From NCBI GenBank assembly GCA_964649825.1, contig CAZYQW010000007.1:1-38043 (forward strand): a stretch of 38,043 nucleotides of DNA, given 5' to 3'. Origin of the DNA: CAZYQW01 sp964649825. Lineage in GTDB: Bacteria > Planctomycetota > B15-G4 > JADJEK01. This document shows positions 16,445 through 25,863 of the stretch, piece by piece. A model generated the notes under the pieces. The model did no database searches. It was given only the letters and a program-made list of their open reading frames with translations, and had not been told where the DNA came from. A program made the translations under genes and the position numbers. Positions within the stretch are counted from its first letter, which is position 1, and every line of letters begins with the position of its first letter.

Positions 16445-19261
16445 CTACTGGGAGGAGGGTTCGGCCGGGCGGTCGAGGGCGTCTCGTCGGGCGTGCGCTC
16501 CGGCGGCGAGCGCGGGCCGGCCCGTCCGTATGTAGAGATCCTCGAGTTGGAGCAGGACCATGGCCAGGCGGTCGCGGTAGCCGACCGGCTGATCGCGCCA
16601 CGCGTCCTCCGCTTCGACGAGCAGTGGTTCGGCCTCGTCCCACCGCTCGAGCCGCGCCAGACAGAGCCCGAGGCTCGTGATCGACGTCGCTCGCAGGACA
16701 TGTCCATCGTGCATCGTCGATCGGGCGATCGCGACCGCGTCGCGGAATAGGACCTCGGCCTCCGTCCAGCGCTGCGCGTGCGCGAGGCAGTTGCCCATGT
16801 AGTTGAGCGGACCGACGAGGTCGGGATGGGTGGGTCCGCGCAGGCCGCGCCAGTCCGATAGGGACTCGTCGAGGAGGTCGAGCGCCTCGTCCGTGCGACC
16901 GAGGGCATCCAGGCACGACGCCAGGTTGTCGCGTGCGACCCACGTCGCGATCGCGTCGTCTCCGAACTGCAGGCGCGTCGCTTCGAACGCGCGTCGGGCA
17001 AGCTCCTCGGCCTCCTCGCGCCTTCCCTGCGAGCTGCAGAGGACCGCCAAGCTGTTCAGCCTCTGCGGCAGCAGCCCGAGGCTTCTCGCGTGCTCGACGC
17101 CGGCCATCAGGATCGACTCCGCCTCGTCCAGCTTTCTTTGCTGGACCAGGTTGTGCGCGAGCGCCTCCTCGAACACGAACGTCTGCAGGCTGCCCACTCC
17201 GAACATGTGGGCCGCGCGGGCGCGGATGCCGCGGAAGAGGGCCTCCGCCTCGGCGTAGTACGCGCGCTCGTCGAGAAGCACCGCGAGCTCGTACTGCGCG
17301 GCGACCGTCTCTCCGTGGTCGTCGCCGTGCGTCGCGCGACGGATCGACAACAGCTCGCGGCGAAGGGCGATCGCCTCGTCGTGCCGTTCGTCCCACGTGA
17401 GGATCTGCGCGAGCCGAGAGCGCGCGAAGAGCGTCCGATCGTCGTCATCGCCGAGGAGGATCCCGAGCCGCTCGATCGTCTCCCGCAGCAGACGCTCGGC
17501 GTCGGCGCGGCGGTTCTCGCCGGCGAGGACTCCGGCTCGCGCCACCCGAGCCCGGAGCGAAACCGGGTGATCCGGGCCGAGCGCGCCGTCGCAGCGTTCG
17601 ACCAGATCGTCCGCGCCTTCGCCGGCGGTCACGAGGGCGAGCTCGACTTCGGCGTCGAGGGCTCGCTCGTCGTCGTGTCCGTGCGCTTGCCGAAAGAGCG
17701 CCACCGACCGCTCGAGCTGCGCGATCCCCTCGGCGTCTCGGCGGAGCTGCATGTACGTCTCGCCGATCGCGCGGCGCAGCGTCGCCTCGACCTCGGGTGG
17801 ATGACTCGAGCCGAGCGTGGCGACGGTGTGATCGAGGACCGAAGCGACCGTGACGTCGGCGCCGGCCTCGTAGGGGCTCGCCGCCTTCAGCATCTGGCGG
17901 AGGAGCCGCACGACCGCCGTCGCCTTGTCGCGTTCGACCCGCGTTCGATCGAGGCTCACCACGATCGATCCGACGCTCACCACGAACAGCACGGCCGCGA
18001 CCGCGAGGCCGAAGACGAGGCCGCGATGGCGTCGCGTGAACTTCGCGAGCAGGTAGCCGGGGCTCGGGCGGCGCGCGAGGATCGGCTCGTGGCGAAGGAA
18101 GCGGCGCACGTCGGTCGCCAGCTCGGCGACCCCGGCGTAGCGTCGATCCTTCTCCTTCGCGAGCGCCTTCGCGGCGATCGTGTCGAGGTCGCCCGCCAGC
18201 GCGCGGTCGAACGTGCTCGGCGGCGGCGGATCCATTTCGACGATGCGACGGATCGCGGCGGACGCCGGGACGTCCGCCACGTCGATCGGGAGGCGTCCGG
18301 CGAGCAGCTCGTACAGGACGACGCCGAGCGCGTAGACGTCGGCCCGGACGTCCTGCTCCGTCGGATCCCCAGACACCTGCTCCGGGCTCATGTACGGGAG
18401 CGTGCCGACGGTGAGTCCAGGCAATGTCAGCGGCGCGTGCGTCGCGGAGTGCGCGCCGGTCACGCGGGCGATGCCGAAGTCGAGCACACGAACGCGCGCC
18501 GGCGCGTCCGCCCCGGCCGGCCGCGTGACGAGGATGTTCTGCGGCTTCAGGTCGCGATGGATCACGCCACGTTGGTGCGCGTAGTGGACCGCCTCGCAGA
18601 CATCGAGGAAGAGGGCGAGCCTCCGAGCGACGGGGAGCGAAGCGGCGTGTTGCGTGAGCGGGACGCCGTCGACCAGCTCCATCGCCAGCCACGGCACCGC
18701 CAGCTCGTGCTCCACCGCGTCCGTCTCGCCGAGGCCCGCGCCGAAGATCGCCGCGATGCCGGGGTGCTGGAGACGTCCGAGGATCTCGACCTCGGAGCGG
18801 AATCGTTCGATCGCGCGCGCGGACGCCACGCTCGGGCGGAGGATCTTGACCGCGACGGTGCGCTCCGGGTGCTCCTGGAACGCTTCGTAGACGAGGCCGG
18901 TCCCTCCCTCGCCGAGCAGCCGGCCGAGGCGATACGGTCCGACGTGGGTCAGTCGGAAGGGCGACGCGGCCTCGTTCTCGTCCCGTACGTCGCGTTCCAC
19001 TTCCTCCGCCACGATGAACCGGCCGAGGGCCGGCGGCGCGCCGTTGTAGGCGTCGAGCAGCGATCGGACGCGTTCACGGAGGGCGGGGTCGGCGGCCGCG
19101 AGACGCGCGTCGCGGCGGTCCGGCGTGTCCTCGATGCAGTCGGCGAGCAGCTCCTTGACGCGTGACCACCGCTCCGGATCCTCGCCGTCGGGCGCTCCGG
19201 GTCCCTCGGGGGCGCTCGCCCGCGCTGGAACGTCAGGCCCGTTCCCCATCGGTTCCTTCAT
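16445..19261 (-). CDS. Ser/Thr protein kinase with TM segment and TPR-like repeats
   Basis: 938 residues. The kinase domain (about 110-390) has the P-loop GEGGTGLVYEA (117-127), the ATP-binding Lys in VAVKIL (K139), HRDLKPQN (235-242), DFG (261-263) and MSPEQ, so it should be active. One membrane segment lies at about 414-437. The C-terminal half is a run of helical repeats, probably tetratricopeptide repeats, with units such as DDRTLFARSRLAQILTWDER. The protein would face the cytoplasm with its kinase and the outside or periplasm with its repeats. The ATG at 19249, with AAGGA 4 bases upstream, is an equally good start. It overlaps the sigma-factor gene by 29 bases, so the two are translated together. 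Confidence 0.92.
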   Translation of the reverse strand: MKEPMGNGPDVPARASAPEGPGAPDGEDPERWSRVKELLADCIEDTPDRRDARLAAADPALRERVRSLLDAYNGAPPALGRFIVAEEVERDVRDENEAASPFRLTHVGPYRLGRLLGEGGTGLVYEAFQEHPERTVAVKILRPSVASARAIERFRSEVEILGRLQHPGIAAIFGAGLGETDAVEHELAVPWLAMELVDGVPLTQHAASLPVARRLALFLDVCEAVHYAHQRGVIHRDLKPQNILVTRPAGADAPARVRVLDFGIARVTGAHSATHAPLTLPGLTVGTLPYMSPEQVSGDPTEQDVRADVYALGVVLYELLAGRLPIDVADVPASAAIRRIVEMDPPPPSTFDRALAGDLDTIAAKALAKEKDRRYAGVAELATDVRRFLRHEPILARRPSPGYLLAKFTRRHRGLVFGLAVAAVLFVVSVGSIVVSLDRTRVERDKATAVVRLLRQMLKAASPYEAGADVTVASVLDHTVATLGSSHPPEVEATLRRAIGETYMQLRRDAEGIAQLERSVALFRQAHGHDDERALDAEVELALVTAGEGADDLVERCDGALGPDHPVSLRARVARAGVLAGENRRADAERLLRETIERLGILLGDDDDRTLFARSRLAQILTWDERHDEAIALRRELLSIRRATHGDDHGETVAAQYELAVLLDERAYYAEAEALFRGIRARAAHMFGVGSLQTFVFEEALAHNLVQQRKLDEAESILMAGVEHARSLGLLPQRLNSLAVLCSSQGRREEAEELARRAFEATRLQFGDDAIATWVARDNLASCLDALGRTDEALDLLDESLSDWRGLRGPTHPDLVGPLNYMGNCLAHAQRWTEAEVLFRDAVAIARSTMHDGHVLRATSITSLGLCLARLERWDEAEPLLVEAEDAWRDQPVGYRDRLAMVLLQLEDLYIRTGRPALAAGAHARRDALDRPAEPSSQ

Positions 19262-19865
19262 CCCGCGATCGCGATCGAGCCGCCGCCTCGCGAGCCAGCC
19301 GCTCGGACAGCCAGGCCTTGGCGCACGCCCACTCGCGCTTCACGGTCCGCTCCGACAAGGAGAGCACGTGCGCCGTATCCTGGACCGAGAGCCCGCCGAA
19401 CACGCGTAGTTCCACGACCCGAGCGGCGCGCCGGTCGAAGCGCTCGAGGTCCGAAAGGGACTCGTCGAGGGCGAGCACGTCGACCTCCGGCGAGAGGCGC
19501 GGAGCGACCTCGGAGAGAGCGTCCGTCAGTGGGATCCGTTCCCGTCCCGCTCCCCTGCGCACGCGCCGCCTTCGTCGCGCGCGGTCGATCAAGACCCGCC
19601 GCATCGCGCGGGCCGCGGCCCCGAAGAAATGCGCCCGATTCTCGAACCCGCCCCCGCCCCCGCTCCCGCCAATCATGCGAAGGTAAGCCTCGTGGACGAG
19701 TTCGGTCGGACGGACGGTCGGCATGCCGCCTTCGCGGCGCAACCGGCTCCGCGCGATCCCCCGTAATTCCTCGTAGACCAATGGGATGAGGGTGTCCTCC
19801 GCACCAGGAGCGCCGTCGCGCATGGCGACGAGGAGCCGCGTGATCTGTTCCTGGGTGACGGACAA
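19233..19865 (-). CDS. ECF-type RNA polymerase sigma factor (TIGR02999-like)
   Basis: 210 residues from TTG at 19865, with GGAG 8 bases upstream. Region 2 is in the N-terminal part: LVYEELRGIARSRL, then PTELVHEAYLRM and AHFFGAAARAMRRVLIDRAR. Region 4, with a helix-turn-helix, is GLSVQDTAHVLSLSERTVKREW and the following helix. This arrangement fits the ECF-like group common in Rhodopirellula and other Planctomycetota. No anti-sigma factor is adjacent; instead the gene overlaps a Ser/Thr kinase, as in ECF groups thought to be controlled by phosphorylation. That control is inference. Confidence 0.92.
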   Translation of the reverse strand: MSVTQEQITRLLVAMRDGAPGAEDTLIPLVYEELRGIARSRLRREGGMPTVRPTELVHEAYLRMIGGSGGGGGFENRAHFFGAAARAMRRVLIDRARRRRRVRRGAGRERIPLTDALSEVAPRLSPEVDVLALDESLSDLERFDRRAARVVELRVFGGLSVQDTAHVLSLSERTVKREWACAKAWLSERLAREAAARSRSRDEGTDGERA

Positions 19866-20145
19866 GAGAGGCTCTCCACGACGGACCGGACAGCAGATTG
19901 TCGCACGACTTCGGGCCTGGCGCCAAAATCGGGAGTCGCGTCGCCCCGGCGCCTGCGCCCGCGCCGAGCGCGGCGTGCATCCGGTTCCGGAATCGCGGTG
20001 CCGGCCACGAGCCGTAGCGCGGCAAGAAAAAACGCGCCCCGTGATCCCGCGGAGGACGGAGTCGCGGGATCGCGGAGCGCGCGGGGGCCTCGCTCGGGGC
20101 GAGTGGGCTGTAGACCCTTGGGAGAGACTTGGTTGGGTTTCCAGT

Positions 20146-20180
20146 GGTCCGATTCTTCGCGTGTCGCGAAGAACCGGACC
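20146..20180. terminator. Strong 16-bp hairpin downstream of the dehydrogenase gene
   Basis: The left arm 20146-20161 and right arm 20165-20180 pair over 16 positions with one mismatch (A at 20152), around a 3-base loop TGT. There is no T-tract on either side. It lies 85 bases after the stop of the minus-strand dehydrogenase gene and 280 bases before the sigma-factor start. It is the main feature of the 399-base gap 19866-20264. It could be a terminator or a protein-binding palindrome. Confidence 0.6.
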
Positions 20181-20237
20181 GACGTGTCCACCCGATACGT
20201 GGCCGCGCGCGCGGTCGGACGCGATGCGTCCTCCCTT

Positions 20238-20258
20238 GGTTGCGGTCCTACCGCGTTG
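20238..20258 (-). repeat. 21-bp palindromic repeat, copy 1
   Basis: GCGGT-CCT-ACCGC with flanks shared with 25917-25937 (20 of 21 positions identical). It begins 7 bases downstream of the stop codon of the minus-strand dehydrogenase gene. It may be a short REP-like or 3'-end element. Confidence 0.65.
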
Positions 20259-20264
20259 AGGTCT

Positions 20265-22430
20265 TCAGCTCCCCGTCATCTGGAGTCCGTTCGACATCGA
20301 GATGCCGAAGCTGACGCCCGGATCCGCGATGAGGAACTGGCCGTACACGCGGATTCCGGCCGGGACGACCGGCCACACGAACGGCGCGGTGAACGAGCCC
20401 GCGGCGTCGGTCGAGGAGCCGGGGATCACGATGTCGACGCTGGGAACGAGCGTTCCGCCGAGGGCGGGGAGGGAGACGTTGTTCGCGCCGGCGACGACGA
20501 GGAAGGGGCTGTTCGGCAGCGCGCCGGTCAGCGTCACGGTGTTGTTCGAGCCAATCGTGGCCGGTCCAGTTCCCGCGAGGTGAGGCGTCTGTCCGTTCGA
20601 GCCCATCTTCGCGTGACCGAGGTCGACGAACGGGCTCTCCGGCGTGATGCGCAGCACGACTCCCGTGGGCTGCCCCATCGAGTCCGGGAACGGGATGCCG
20701 GTCGTGTTCGCGAGCACGTAGATCTCACCGTCCTGATGCTCCGCGAACCCGAGGATCGAGTAGGACAGGCTCGTCTTGCCGACGAGCGGGAACTCGACGA
20801 CGTCGCCGTTCGCGTCGAGATGGAACAGGCGCCCATCGGACGAGAACGTCTGCGCGAACTCGCCGAACACGTAGCGTCCGAAGAGCTGCGGCATGGCGCT
20901 TCCGCGGTAGACGAAGCCGCCGATGATCGCGATCCCTTCGTCATGGTCGTACTCCGCGATCGGATCGACGAGTCCCGGCGGCACCCCGTGCGGCGGGATC
21001 GTCGTGACGAAGCCGGGGCCGGACGGGTTCTGGTCGAAGTAGAACGAGCCTTCCTTGCACGGCCAGCCGTAGTTCTGTCCGGACGTGACGATGTCGACCT
21101 CTTCGATGTCGTTCTGGCCCACGTCGGCGCAGTAGAGGTCGCCCGTCATGGTGTCGAAGGAGAAGCGGAACGGGTTGCGGAAGCCGTACGCGTAGATCTC
21201 GTTCAGGAACGCCGGATTGCCGATGAACGGGTTGTCGAGGGGGATCCCGTAGCGGCCGTTCGTCGAGTTCGTGCCGAGCGGATCGATGCGCAGGATCGTG
21301 CCAAGGATGTTCCCCGGGTCTTGACCGTTGCCGCCCTGCGCGTGCCCGTTGCCCTGATCATCGGACGCGCCGCCGTCGCCGAGCGAAATGTAGAGCCGGC
21401 CGTCCGGGCCGAAGTTCACGCATCCACCATCGTGGTTGAACTGCGGCTCCGCGATGCGCATCAGCTCGCGCTCGCTGCCCGGGTCGACGAGCGACGCCGG
21501 GTTCGACGCGTCGACCTCGGCCATCGGGCTCTGCACCTTCCACTCGGTGATCACCGCGTGGTGGTTCGGATTGGCGCCCACGGGGAGCGTGGAGAAGTCG
21601 GCGATGCCACCGGCCGCCGGCTCGGACGTGTACGTGTAGAGCAGACCGTTGCTCGCGTAGTTGGGATGGAACGCGACCCCCAAGAGGCCGCGCTCGTCGA
21701 ACGAGTTCGGGCCGGACACGCCGAGCGGGACGAGCTGCGCGGTGACGTCGAGGAACTCGACCTTGTCGCCGGTCGCGACGTCGAGCGCCCAGACCACGCC
21801 GACCTGGTCCGTCACGAACAGCCGATCGCCGACGGGTGCCGCGATGCCCCAGTTCGGTGCGATGAGCCCCTCGACCACCGAGACGAGCTGCACCGAGATG
21901 GGTCCGACCGGAATCGGCCCCGGGATCGGGTCGGCGATCGGGGTGCCCGCGATCGACTGGTACGTCAGGTCGTCGACGACACTGACCCCGAGCGCGCCCT
22001 GGCTCTGCAGCGTGATCTTGTCGATCGGCGCGCCGAGCCCGGTGGCCGAGAGCGTGACGTCCTGGAACGACGTCGTGCCCTGCATCAAGAGGAGCGCCTG
22101 TCCGAGCTCGTCGAACACGGTCAGCGTGCTGGCGTTCGCGAGGAACTGGTCGCGGAACGAGAGGGTGACGTCCTCGGCCGGGACGTCGAACTGGATCGTG
22201 CCCGTCGTTCCGCCGGAGATGATCCACGCGTTCATTCCGGTCTTGACCAGGCTCGGAATACCGGTCGCGTTCGCGCTGCCGCCGGTGAACGTCACCGTCT
22301 TGGGCTCGAACCCGAGCGTGAAGCTGCCGCTCGTGTCCACGAATTCGAAGCTCGTGACGACGTCGCTTGCGACGGCCGTCGAACTCAACAAAAGGGGCGC
22401 GGCGAACACCGCCGCGATGATTCTCGACAT
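20265..22430 (-). CDS. Secreted PQQ-type glucose/sorbosone dehydrogenase-like beta-propeller
   Basis: 721 residues with an N-terminal signal peptide (MSRIIAAVFAAPLLLSSTAVA). Residues up to about 165 form a beta-rich domain with a DDLTYQSI segment. The propeller follows with the family's motifs: ERGLLGVAFHP, FNHDGGCVNFGPDGRLYISLG, YGFRNPFRFSFD, then QNYGWPCKEG and GGFVYRGS. Such enzymes oxidise sugars with PQQ, but many members are uncharacterised. The last 110 or so residues (HLAGTGPATIGSN to the end) form a separate module with a GGTLVPS motif, similar in layout to the end of the neighbouring DNRLRE protein. The ATG at 22430 has GGCGCC upstream and no strong ribosome site. Confidence 0.85.
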   Translation of the reverse strand: MSRIIAAVFAAPLLLSSTAVASDVVTSFEFVDTSGSFTLGFEPKTVTFTGGSANATGIPSLVKTGMNAWIISGGTTGTIQFDVPAEDVTLSFRDQFLANASTLTVFDELGQALLLMQGTTSFQDVTLSATGLGAPIDKITLQSQGALGVSVVDDLTYQSIAGTPIADPIPGPIPVGPISVQLVSVVEGLIAPNWGIAAPVGDRLFVTDQVGVVWALDVATGDKVEFLDVTAQLVPLGVSGPNSFDERGLLGVAFHPNYASNGLLYTYTSEPAAGGIADFSTLPVGANPNHHAVITEWKVQSPMAEVDASNPASLVDPGSERELMRIAEPQFNHDGGCVNFGPDGRLYISLGDGGASDDQGNGHAQGGNGQDPGNILGTILRIDPLGTNSTNGRYGIPLDNPFIGNPAFLNEIYAYGFRNPFRFSFDTMTGDLYCADVGQNDIEEVDIVTSGQNYGWPCKEGSFYFDQNPSGPGFVTTIPPHGVPPGLVDPIAEYDHDEGIAIIGGFVYRGSAMPQLFGRYVFGEFAQTFSSDGRLFHLDANGDVVEFPLVGKTSLSYSILGFAEHQDGEIYVLANTTGIPFPDSMGQPTGVVLRITPESPFVDLGHAKMGSNGQTPHLAGTGPATIGSNNTVTLTGALPNSPFLVVAGANNVSLPALGGTLVPSVDIVIPGSSTDAAGSFTAPFVWPVVPAGIRVYGQFLIADPGVSFGISMSNGLQMTGS

Positions 22431-22650
22431 TTGGGGCGCCTTTCCGACCCCTATGCGCGGAGACAGCGGGTCCGACGCGAAAGCCGCGGGAGGCTCGATG
22501 CCCGCGAGAGGGGTCCAGAGGAAAACAAGGCCCCTCGGCGCGACGACCTTGCATCACCGCTCATCTTCGTTGGTCCGGTCGGACGCGATGCGCGACGTCT
22601 CGAACGAAGACGACTGCCTCGATCGAAGACGTTCGCGTCGTGGCGGTCGA

Positions 22651-23700
22651 TCAGACGCCGAGCACGATCTCGAGGCCGGCCGTGAACGCCGCCCCCTGGC
22701 TCGCGCCGGCATCGGCCTCGATCGCCTGGACGAACACGGAGGTGCAGATCGTGGGATCGTTCGGCACGCTCACCGGCAGCGAGGTCGTGCCCGCCGGAAG
22801 CACGAACGAAGGGCTCAGGATCGGCTGCACCAGCAGCGTTCCGCCGAGTCCGGTCGGAACGTTGATCGCCTGCAATCCGACGAGAAGGAACGTGAGAGCC
22901 GGCGCGCCAGCGGAGTTGGAGATGTCGAGGGTCAGGTTGGTGCCGAGCTGCGGGTTCGCGCTGAGGGTCATCGCCGGAACGCCGTTCGTGCCCGGCCAAC
23001 CGGCGCCGTAGGTCTGCCAGCCCGCGGCGGAGCAGAACTCGACGACGAGGCGGGGCCGCAACGCGGGCATCGGATTCTCGCGCGTCGCGAACCGGTGCGA
23101 GGTCGCAAACGACGACTCGTCTCCGATCACGAAGAAGCCGAGGTTCGACGCCGGCGTCACGAGCCACTGCTGCAGCGTCGCCGTCAAGGCGGCCGAGCTC
23201 CACGCGTAGTCGCCGAGAAGGCCGACCGTGGCGCTCGCCAGCGCGGTCGCGTCGAAGTCGCCACCCGCGTTCTGCCAGAGCGAGCCCGGCAGGACCGCGT
23301 GGAGCCACGTCGCGTCGCCCGGCAACGCCGTCGTTCCGCCTCCCTCCTCGAGCGGCGCGTCGGAAGCTCCCTCGCCCCACGCGGTTCGAGCCGCATGGAT
23401 GTGGACGAGATTCGGAAGCGACAGCGTCTTGGTCATGGACAGCTCGAGTCGCGCCGCCGTGATCGTGGCACCGGCGGGCACTCCGGCCGCGACGTCGAAG
23501 AAGAGCAATCCCCGTCGCAACGAATCGAGACCGTTCGTTCGCCCGCAGAAGAACGACTCGCCCGCGCCATTGCTCCACGCGCCGGTCGCGCTCTCGTACA
23601 GGGTGTTGTCGCTCGCGGCCGGGAGCGTCACGGTCCCCGCTCGGGCGGTGAAGATGATCGATGGGATGGCGACGGCGAGCATGAGAAGGACGCGGGTCAC
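22651..23700 (-). CDS. Secreted DNRLRE domain protein
   Basis: 349 residues from the GTG at 23700, with GGAG 7 bases upstream, directly before a signal peptide (RVLLMLAVAIPSIIFTARAG). The DNRLRE-type beta-sandwich has TVTLPAASDNTLYESATG near its start, then RRGLLFFDVAAGVPAGATITAARLEL, and closes with PRLVVEFC. A C-terminal module of about 115 residues begins WQTYGAGWPGTNGVPAMTL and has GLGGTLLVQP. This YGxGxPGTNGxP pattern is common in proteins of some high-GC Planctomycetota. The protein is probably exported to the surface or matrix. An open frame extends upstream to 23856 but is not coding in character. Confidence 0.82.
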   Translation of the reverse strand: MTRVLLMLAVAIPSIIFTARAGTVTLPAASDNTLYESATGAWSNGAGESFFCGRTNGLDSLRRGLLFFDVAAGVPAGATITAARLELSMTKTLSLPNLVHIHAARTAWGEGASDAPLEEGGGTTALPGDATWLHAVLPGSLWQNAGGDFDATALASATVGLLGDYAWSSAALTATLQQWLVTPASNLGFFVIGDESSFATSHRFATRENPMPALRPRLVVEFCSAAGWQTYGAGWPGTNGVPAMTLSANPQLGTNLTLDISNSAGAPALTFLLVGLQAINVPTGLGGTLLVQPILSPSFVLPAGTTSLPVSVPNDPTICTSVFVQAIEADAGASQGAAFTAGLEIVLGV

Positions 23701-23867
23701 GATCGTTCTCCAGTCCAGCAGCAAGAGGTGCGAACAGGGTGTGCTTCGGTGCCGGCGTGGCTCGGCGACGACGAGCCACGCGGAACGCTCGAATAAGTAA
23801 CACGAAAGGCCCGTGTCGCGCACGATCTTCCCGTTCGAAGCATGACCACCCGACACGTGACCGCTCC

Positions 23868-23871
23868 CTAA
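23868..23871. repeat. CTAA, left putative target-site duplication of the IS
   Basis: CTAA directly precedes the left inverted repeat and is repeated at 25881-25884 directly after the right one. It is a 4-base match only, so chance is possible. Confidence 0.55.
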
Positions 23872-23888
23872 CCCAACTTCCGCAGTTC
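23872..23888 (+). repeat. Left terminal inverted repeat of the IS
   Basis: 17 bases, perfect complement of 25864-25880. Confidence 0.92.
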
Positions 23889-23965
23889 AGACGAAATCGG
23901 AGCGATTTTCGGGGGGTCCGCGGACGTAACCCCGTGCTCTGTCACGCGCGGCTTTCCGAAACCCG

Positions 23966-23978
23966 ATGTAGTGCCAAC
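23966..23978 (+). repeat. ATGTAGTGCCAAC motif, left copy inside the IS
   Basis: 13 identical bases recur at 25800-25812, and similarity continues for about 11 bases (ending CCGTT). The left copy is in the leader 58 bases before the transposase start; the right copy contains the transposase stop codon TAG. Confidence 0.8.
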
Positions 23979-24035
23979 CTTCCCCGTTGAGCAAGGCCTT
24001 TCGAGACGCGACAACGGCGTCCTCGAGAGGCGCTC

Positions 24036-25805
24036 ATGTATCTTCGCCACAAGCGGATTCGGAAGAACGGGAAGGTCCACACGTACTGGTCGCTGGTGCG
24101 GTCGGTGCGCGTTGGACGGAAGGTGCGTCAACAGGTCGTCGCGCAGCTGGGGAAGTTGAACACGAAGGAGCGCGCGCAGGCGGAAACGTTCGCCGATCAC
24201 GTCACGGGTCGACGCTGTCGCCCCAGTCTGTTCGAACCCTCGGACGTCGCTGGCGACGAGGTCGCGGAGATCCGCCTCAAGGGCATCACACTGGAACGAA
24301 GCCGACGGTTCGGTGACGTCTTCCTCGGTCTCGTGCTCTGGCGCGCTCTGGAACTGGACGAACTGTTTGGCCGTCTTCTGCCCGAAGGCCGCGAGGACGT
24401 TCGTTGGTCGACGGTCGCGGCCATTCACGCGATCTTGCGCCTTTGCGAGCCCTCGAGCGACTTGTTTCTCGCGGAGAATCTGTTTCGGAAGACCGCGCTC
24501 GAAGACCTGCTGGGTGTTCCGCCGGACAAGATGAACGAGGATCGCGTCTATCGGGCTCTGGACGAGATCCTTCCCCACAAAGAAGCGGTCGAGAAGCATC
24601 TCCGAGATCGGCTCGGCACCCTGTTCGATCTCGACTACGACATCCTGCTCTATGACGTCACGTCGACGTACTTCGAAGGTCTTGTCCCCCGCAATCCGCA
24701 AGCGAAACGTGGTTACAGCCGAGATCACCGTCCCGACTGCAAGCAGGTCTGTATCGCACTCGTCGTCGCGCGCGGCGGCGTTCCCTTGGCCTACGAAGTG
24801 TTCGACGGGAACCGCGTGGACGTGACGACGGTGAAGGAGATCGTGACCACGATGGAGTCCCGCTTCGGCGCGGCGAAGCGCGTGTGGGTCATGGATCGCG
24901 GTATGGCGAGCGAGGCCAATGTGAGATTCCTTCAAGAGGGTGGACGGCGCTACTTGATGGGCGCTGCGAAGTCGGACCTCAAGCGATACGAAGCCCGAAT
25001 CGCCGAGGAACGCGATTGGACCCGGATCCGCGAGGACGTCGAGGTCAAACTCTGCCCGACCGAGAACGGTGAGGAGATCTACATCCTGTGCCGGTCCGAG
25101 CAGCGCCGCGACAAAGATCTGGCGATCCTCGACCGTTTCGAGAAGCAACTCGAGAAGCGCATCGAATCGCTGAGGAGACGGATGGCCCGGGCGAAGAAGC
25201 CGGTCGATCGCGCTCAAGTCGATCGACAGATCGGTCGAATGCTCGAGCAGAGCTTTCGCGCGTCGGCCAAGTACGAGCTTCGAGTCGAGGACGCACCCGA
25301 TGTCCCCGCGGGAATCCGGCTCGTCGTCGAGGAGCGGCCGAATTGGAAGTCCTCGCGAGACACGATCGCGGGGTGCTATCTCCTGCGCACCAATATCACG
25401 GACTGGACACACGACGAGCTGTGGAAGACGTACATCCAGCTCACCGACGCCGAGAACGCCTTTCGAACGCAGAAGAGCCAGCTCTCGATCCGTCCCGTCT
25501 GGCATCACCGCGAGGAACGCACGAAGGCGCACATCTTCGTTTGCTTCATCGCGTACGCGATGTGGAAGACGCTGGAGCTGTGGCAGGAACGTGCGGGGCT
25601 CGGCAACAGTCCGCGCATGATCCTCGATGAGCTCCGCGAGGTTCAGAGCGCCGACGTCGTGCTCCCGACCACCGACGGGCGAACCCTCAAGGTGCGATGC
25701 GTCGTGAAGCCCGAAGCCGAGCAGGCGATGCTGCTCGAACGGCTCGGCATCAGGCTGCCCCGGCGCCTCCGCGCCGGCACGACCCTCCCGAGCATCGAAA
25801 TGTAG
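24036..25805 (+). CDS. IS1634 family DDE transposase
   Basis: 589 residues starting MYLRHKRIRKNGKVHTYWSLV, the usual opening of IS1634-type enzymes. The RNase H-like catalytic residues can be placed at D207 (LLYDVTSTYFEG), D287 (WVMDRGMASEA) and E473 (LTDAENAFRTQKSQLSIRPV), the last in the family's Y-E-R-K-like region before HREERTKAHIFVCFIAYAM. A long insertion of beta strands and a coiled-coil-like segment (about 340-400) lies between the second Asp and the Glu, as usual in this group. No frameshift or internal stop is present, so the enzyme should be functional. Confidence 0.95.
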   Translation: MYLRHKRIRKNGKVHTYWSLVRSVRVGRKVRQQVVAQLGKLNTKERAQAETFADHVTGRRCRPSLFEPSDVAGDEVAEIRLKGITLERSRRFGDVFLGLVLWRALELDELFGRLLPEGREDVRWSTVAAIHAILRLCEPSSDLFLAENLFRKTALEDLLGVPPDKMNEDRVYRALDEILPHKEAVEKHLRDRLGTLFDLDYDILLYDVTSTYFEGLVPRNPQAKRGYSRDHRPDCKQVCIALVVARGGVPLAYEVFDGNRVDVTTVKEIVTTMESRFGAAKRVWVMDRGMASEANVRFLQEGGRRYLMGAAKSDLKRYEARIAEERDWTRIREDVEVKLCPTENGEEIYILCRSEQRRDKDLAILDRFEKQLEKRIESLRRRMARAKKPVDRAQVDRQIGRMLEQSFRASAKYELRVEDAPDVPAGIRLVVEERPNWKSSRDTIAGCYLLRTNITDWTHDELWKTYIQLTDAENAFRTQKSQLSIRPVWHHREERTKAHIFVCFIAYAMWKTLELWQERAGLGNSPRMILDELREVQSADVVLPTTDGRTLKVRCVVKPEAEQAMLLERLGIRLPRRLRAGTTLPSIEM

Positions 25806-25812
25806 TGCCAAC
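25800..25812 (+). repeat. ATGTAGTGCCAAC motif, right copy inside the IS
   Basis: Direct repeat of 23966-23978; the TAG within it is the transposase stop. Confidence 0.8.
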
Positions 25813-25863
25813 TTTTTGCCGTTCGTCGCCCTAAGTCCTTGGTAGATAAGAACTGGTCTGAGC

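Noticed and set aside
12851..16750. Very long plus-strand frames opposite the beta-helix and kinase genes
   Set aside because: They are antisense shadows caused by high GC at third positions; the minus-strand genes carry clear domains.
23868..25811. 647-residue minus-strand gene in the IS
   Set aside because: Antisense shadow of the transposase gene.
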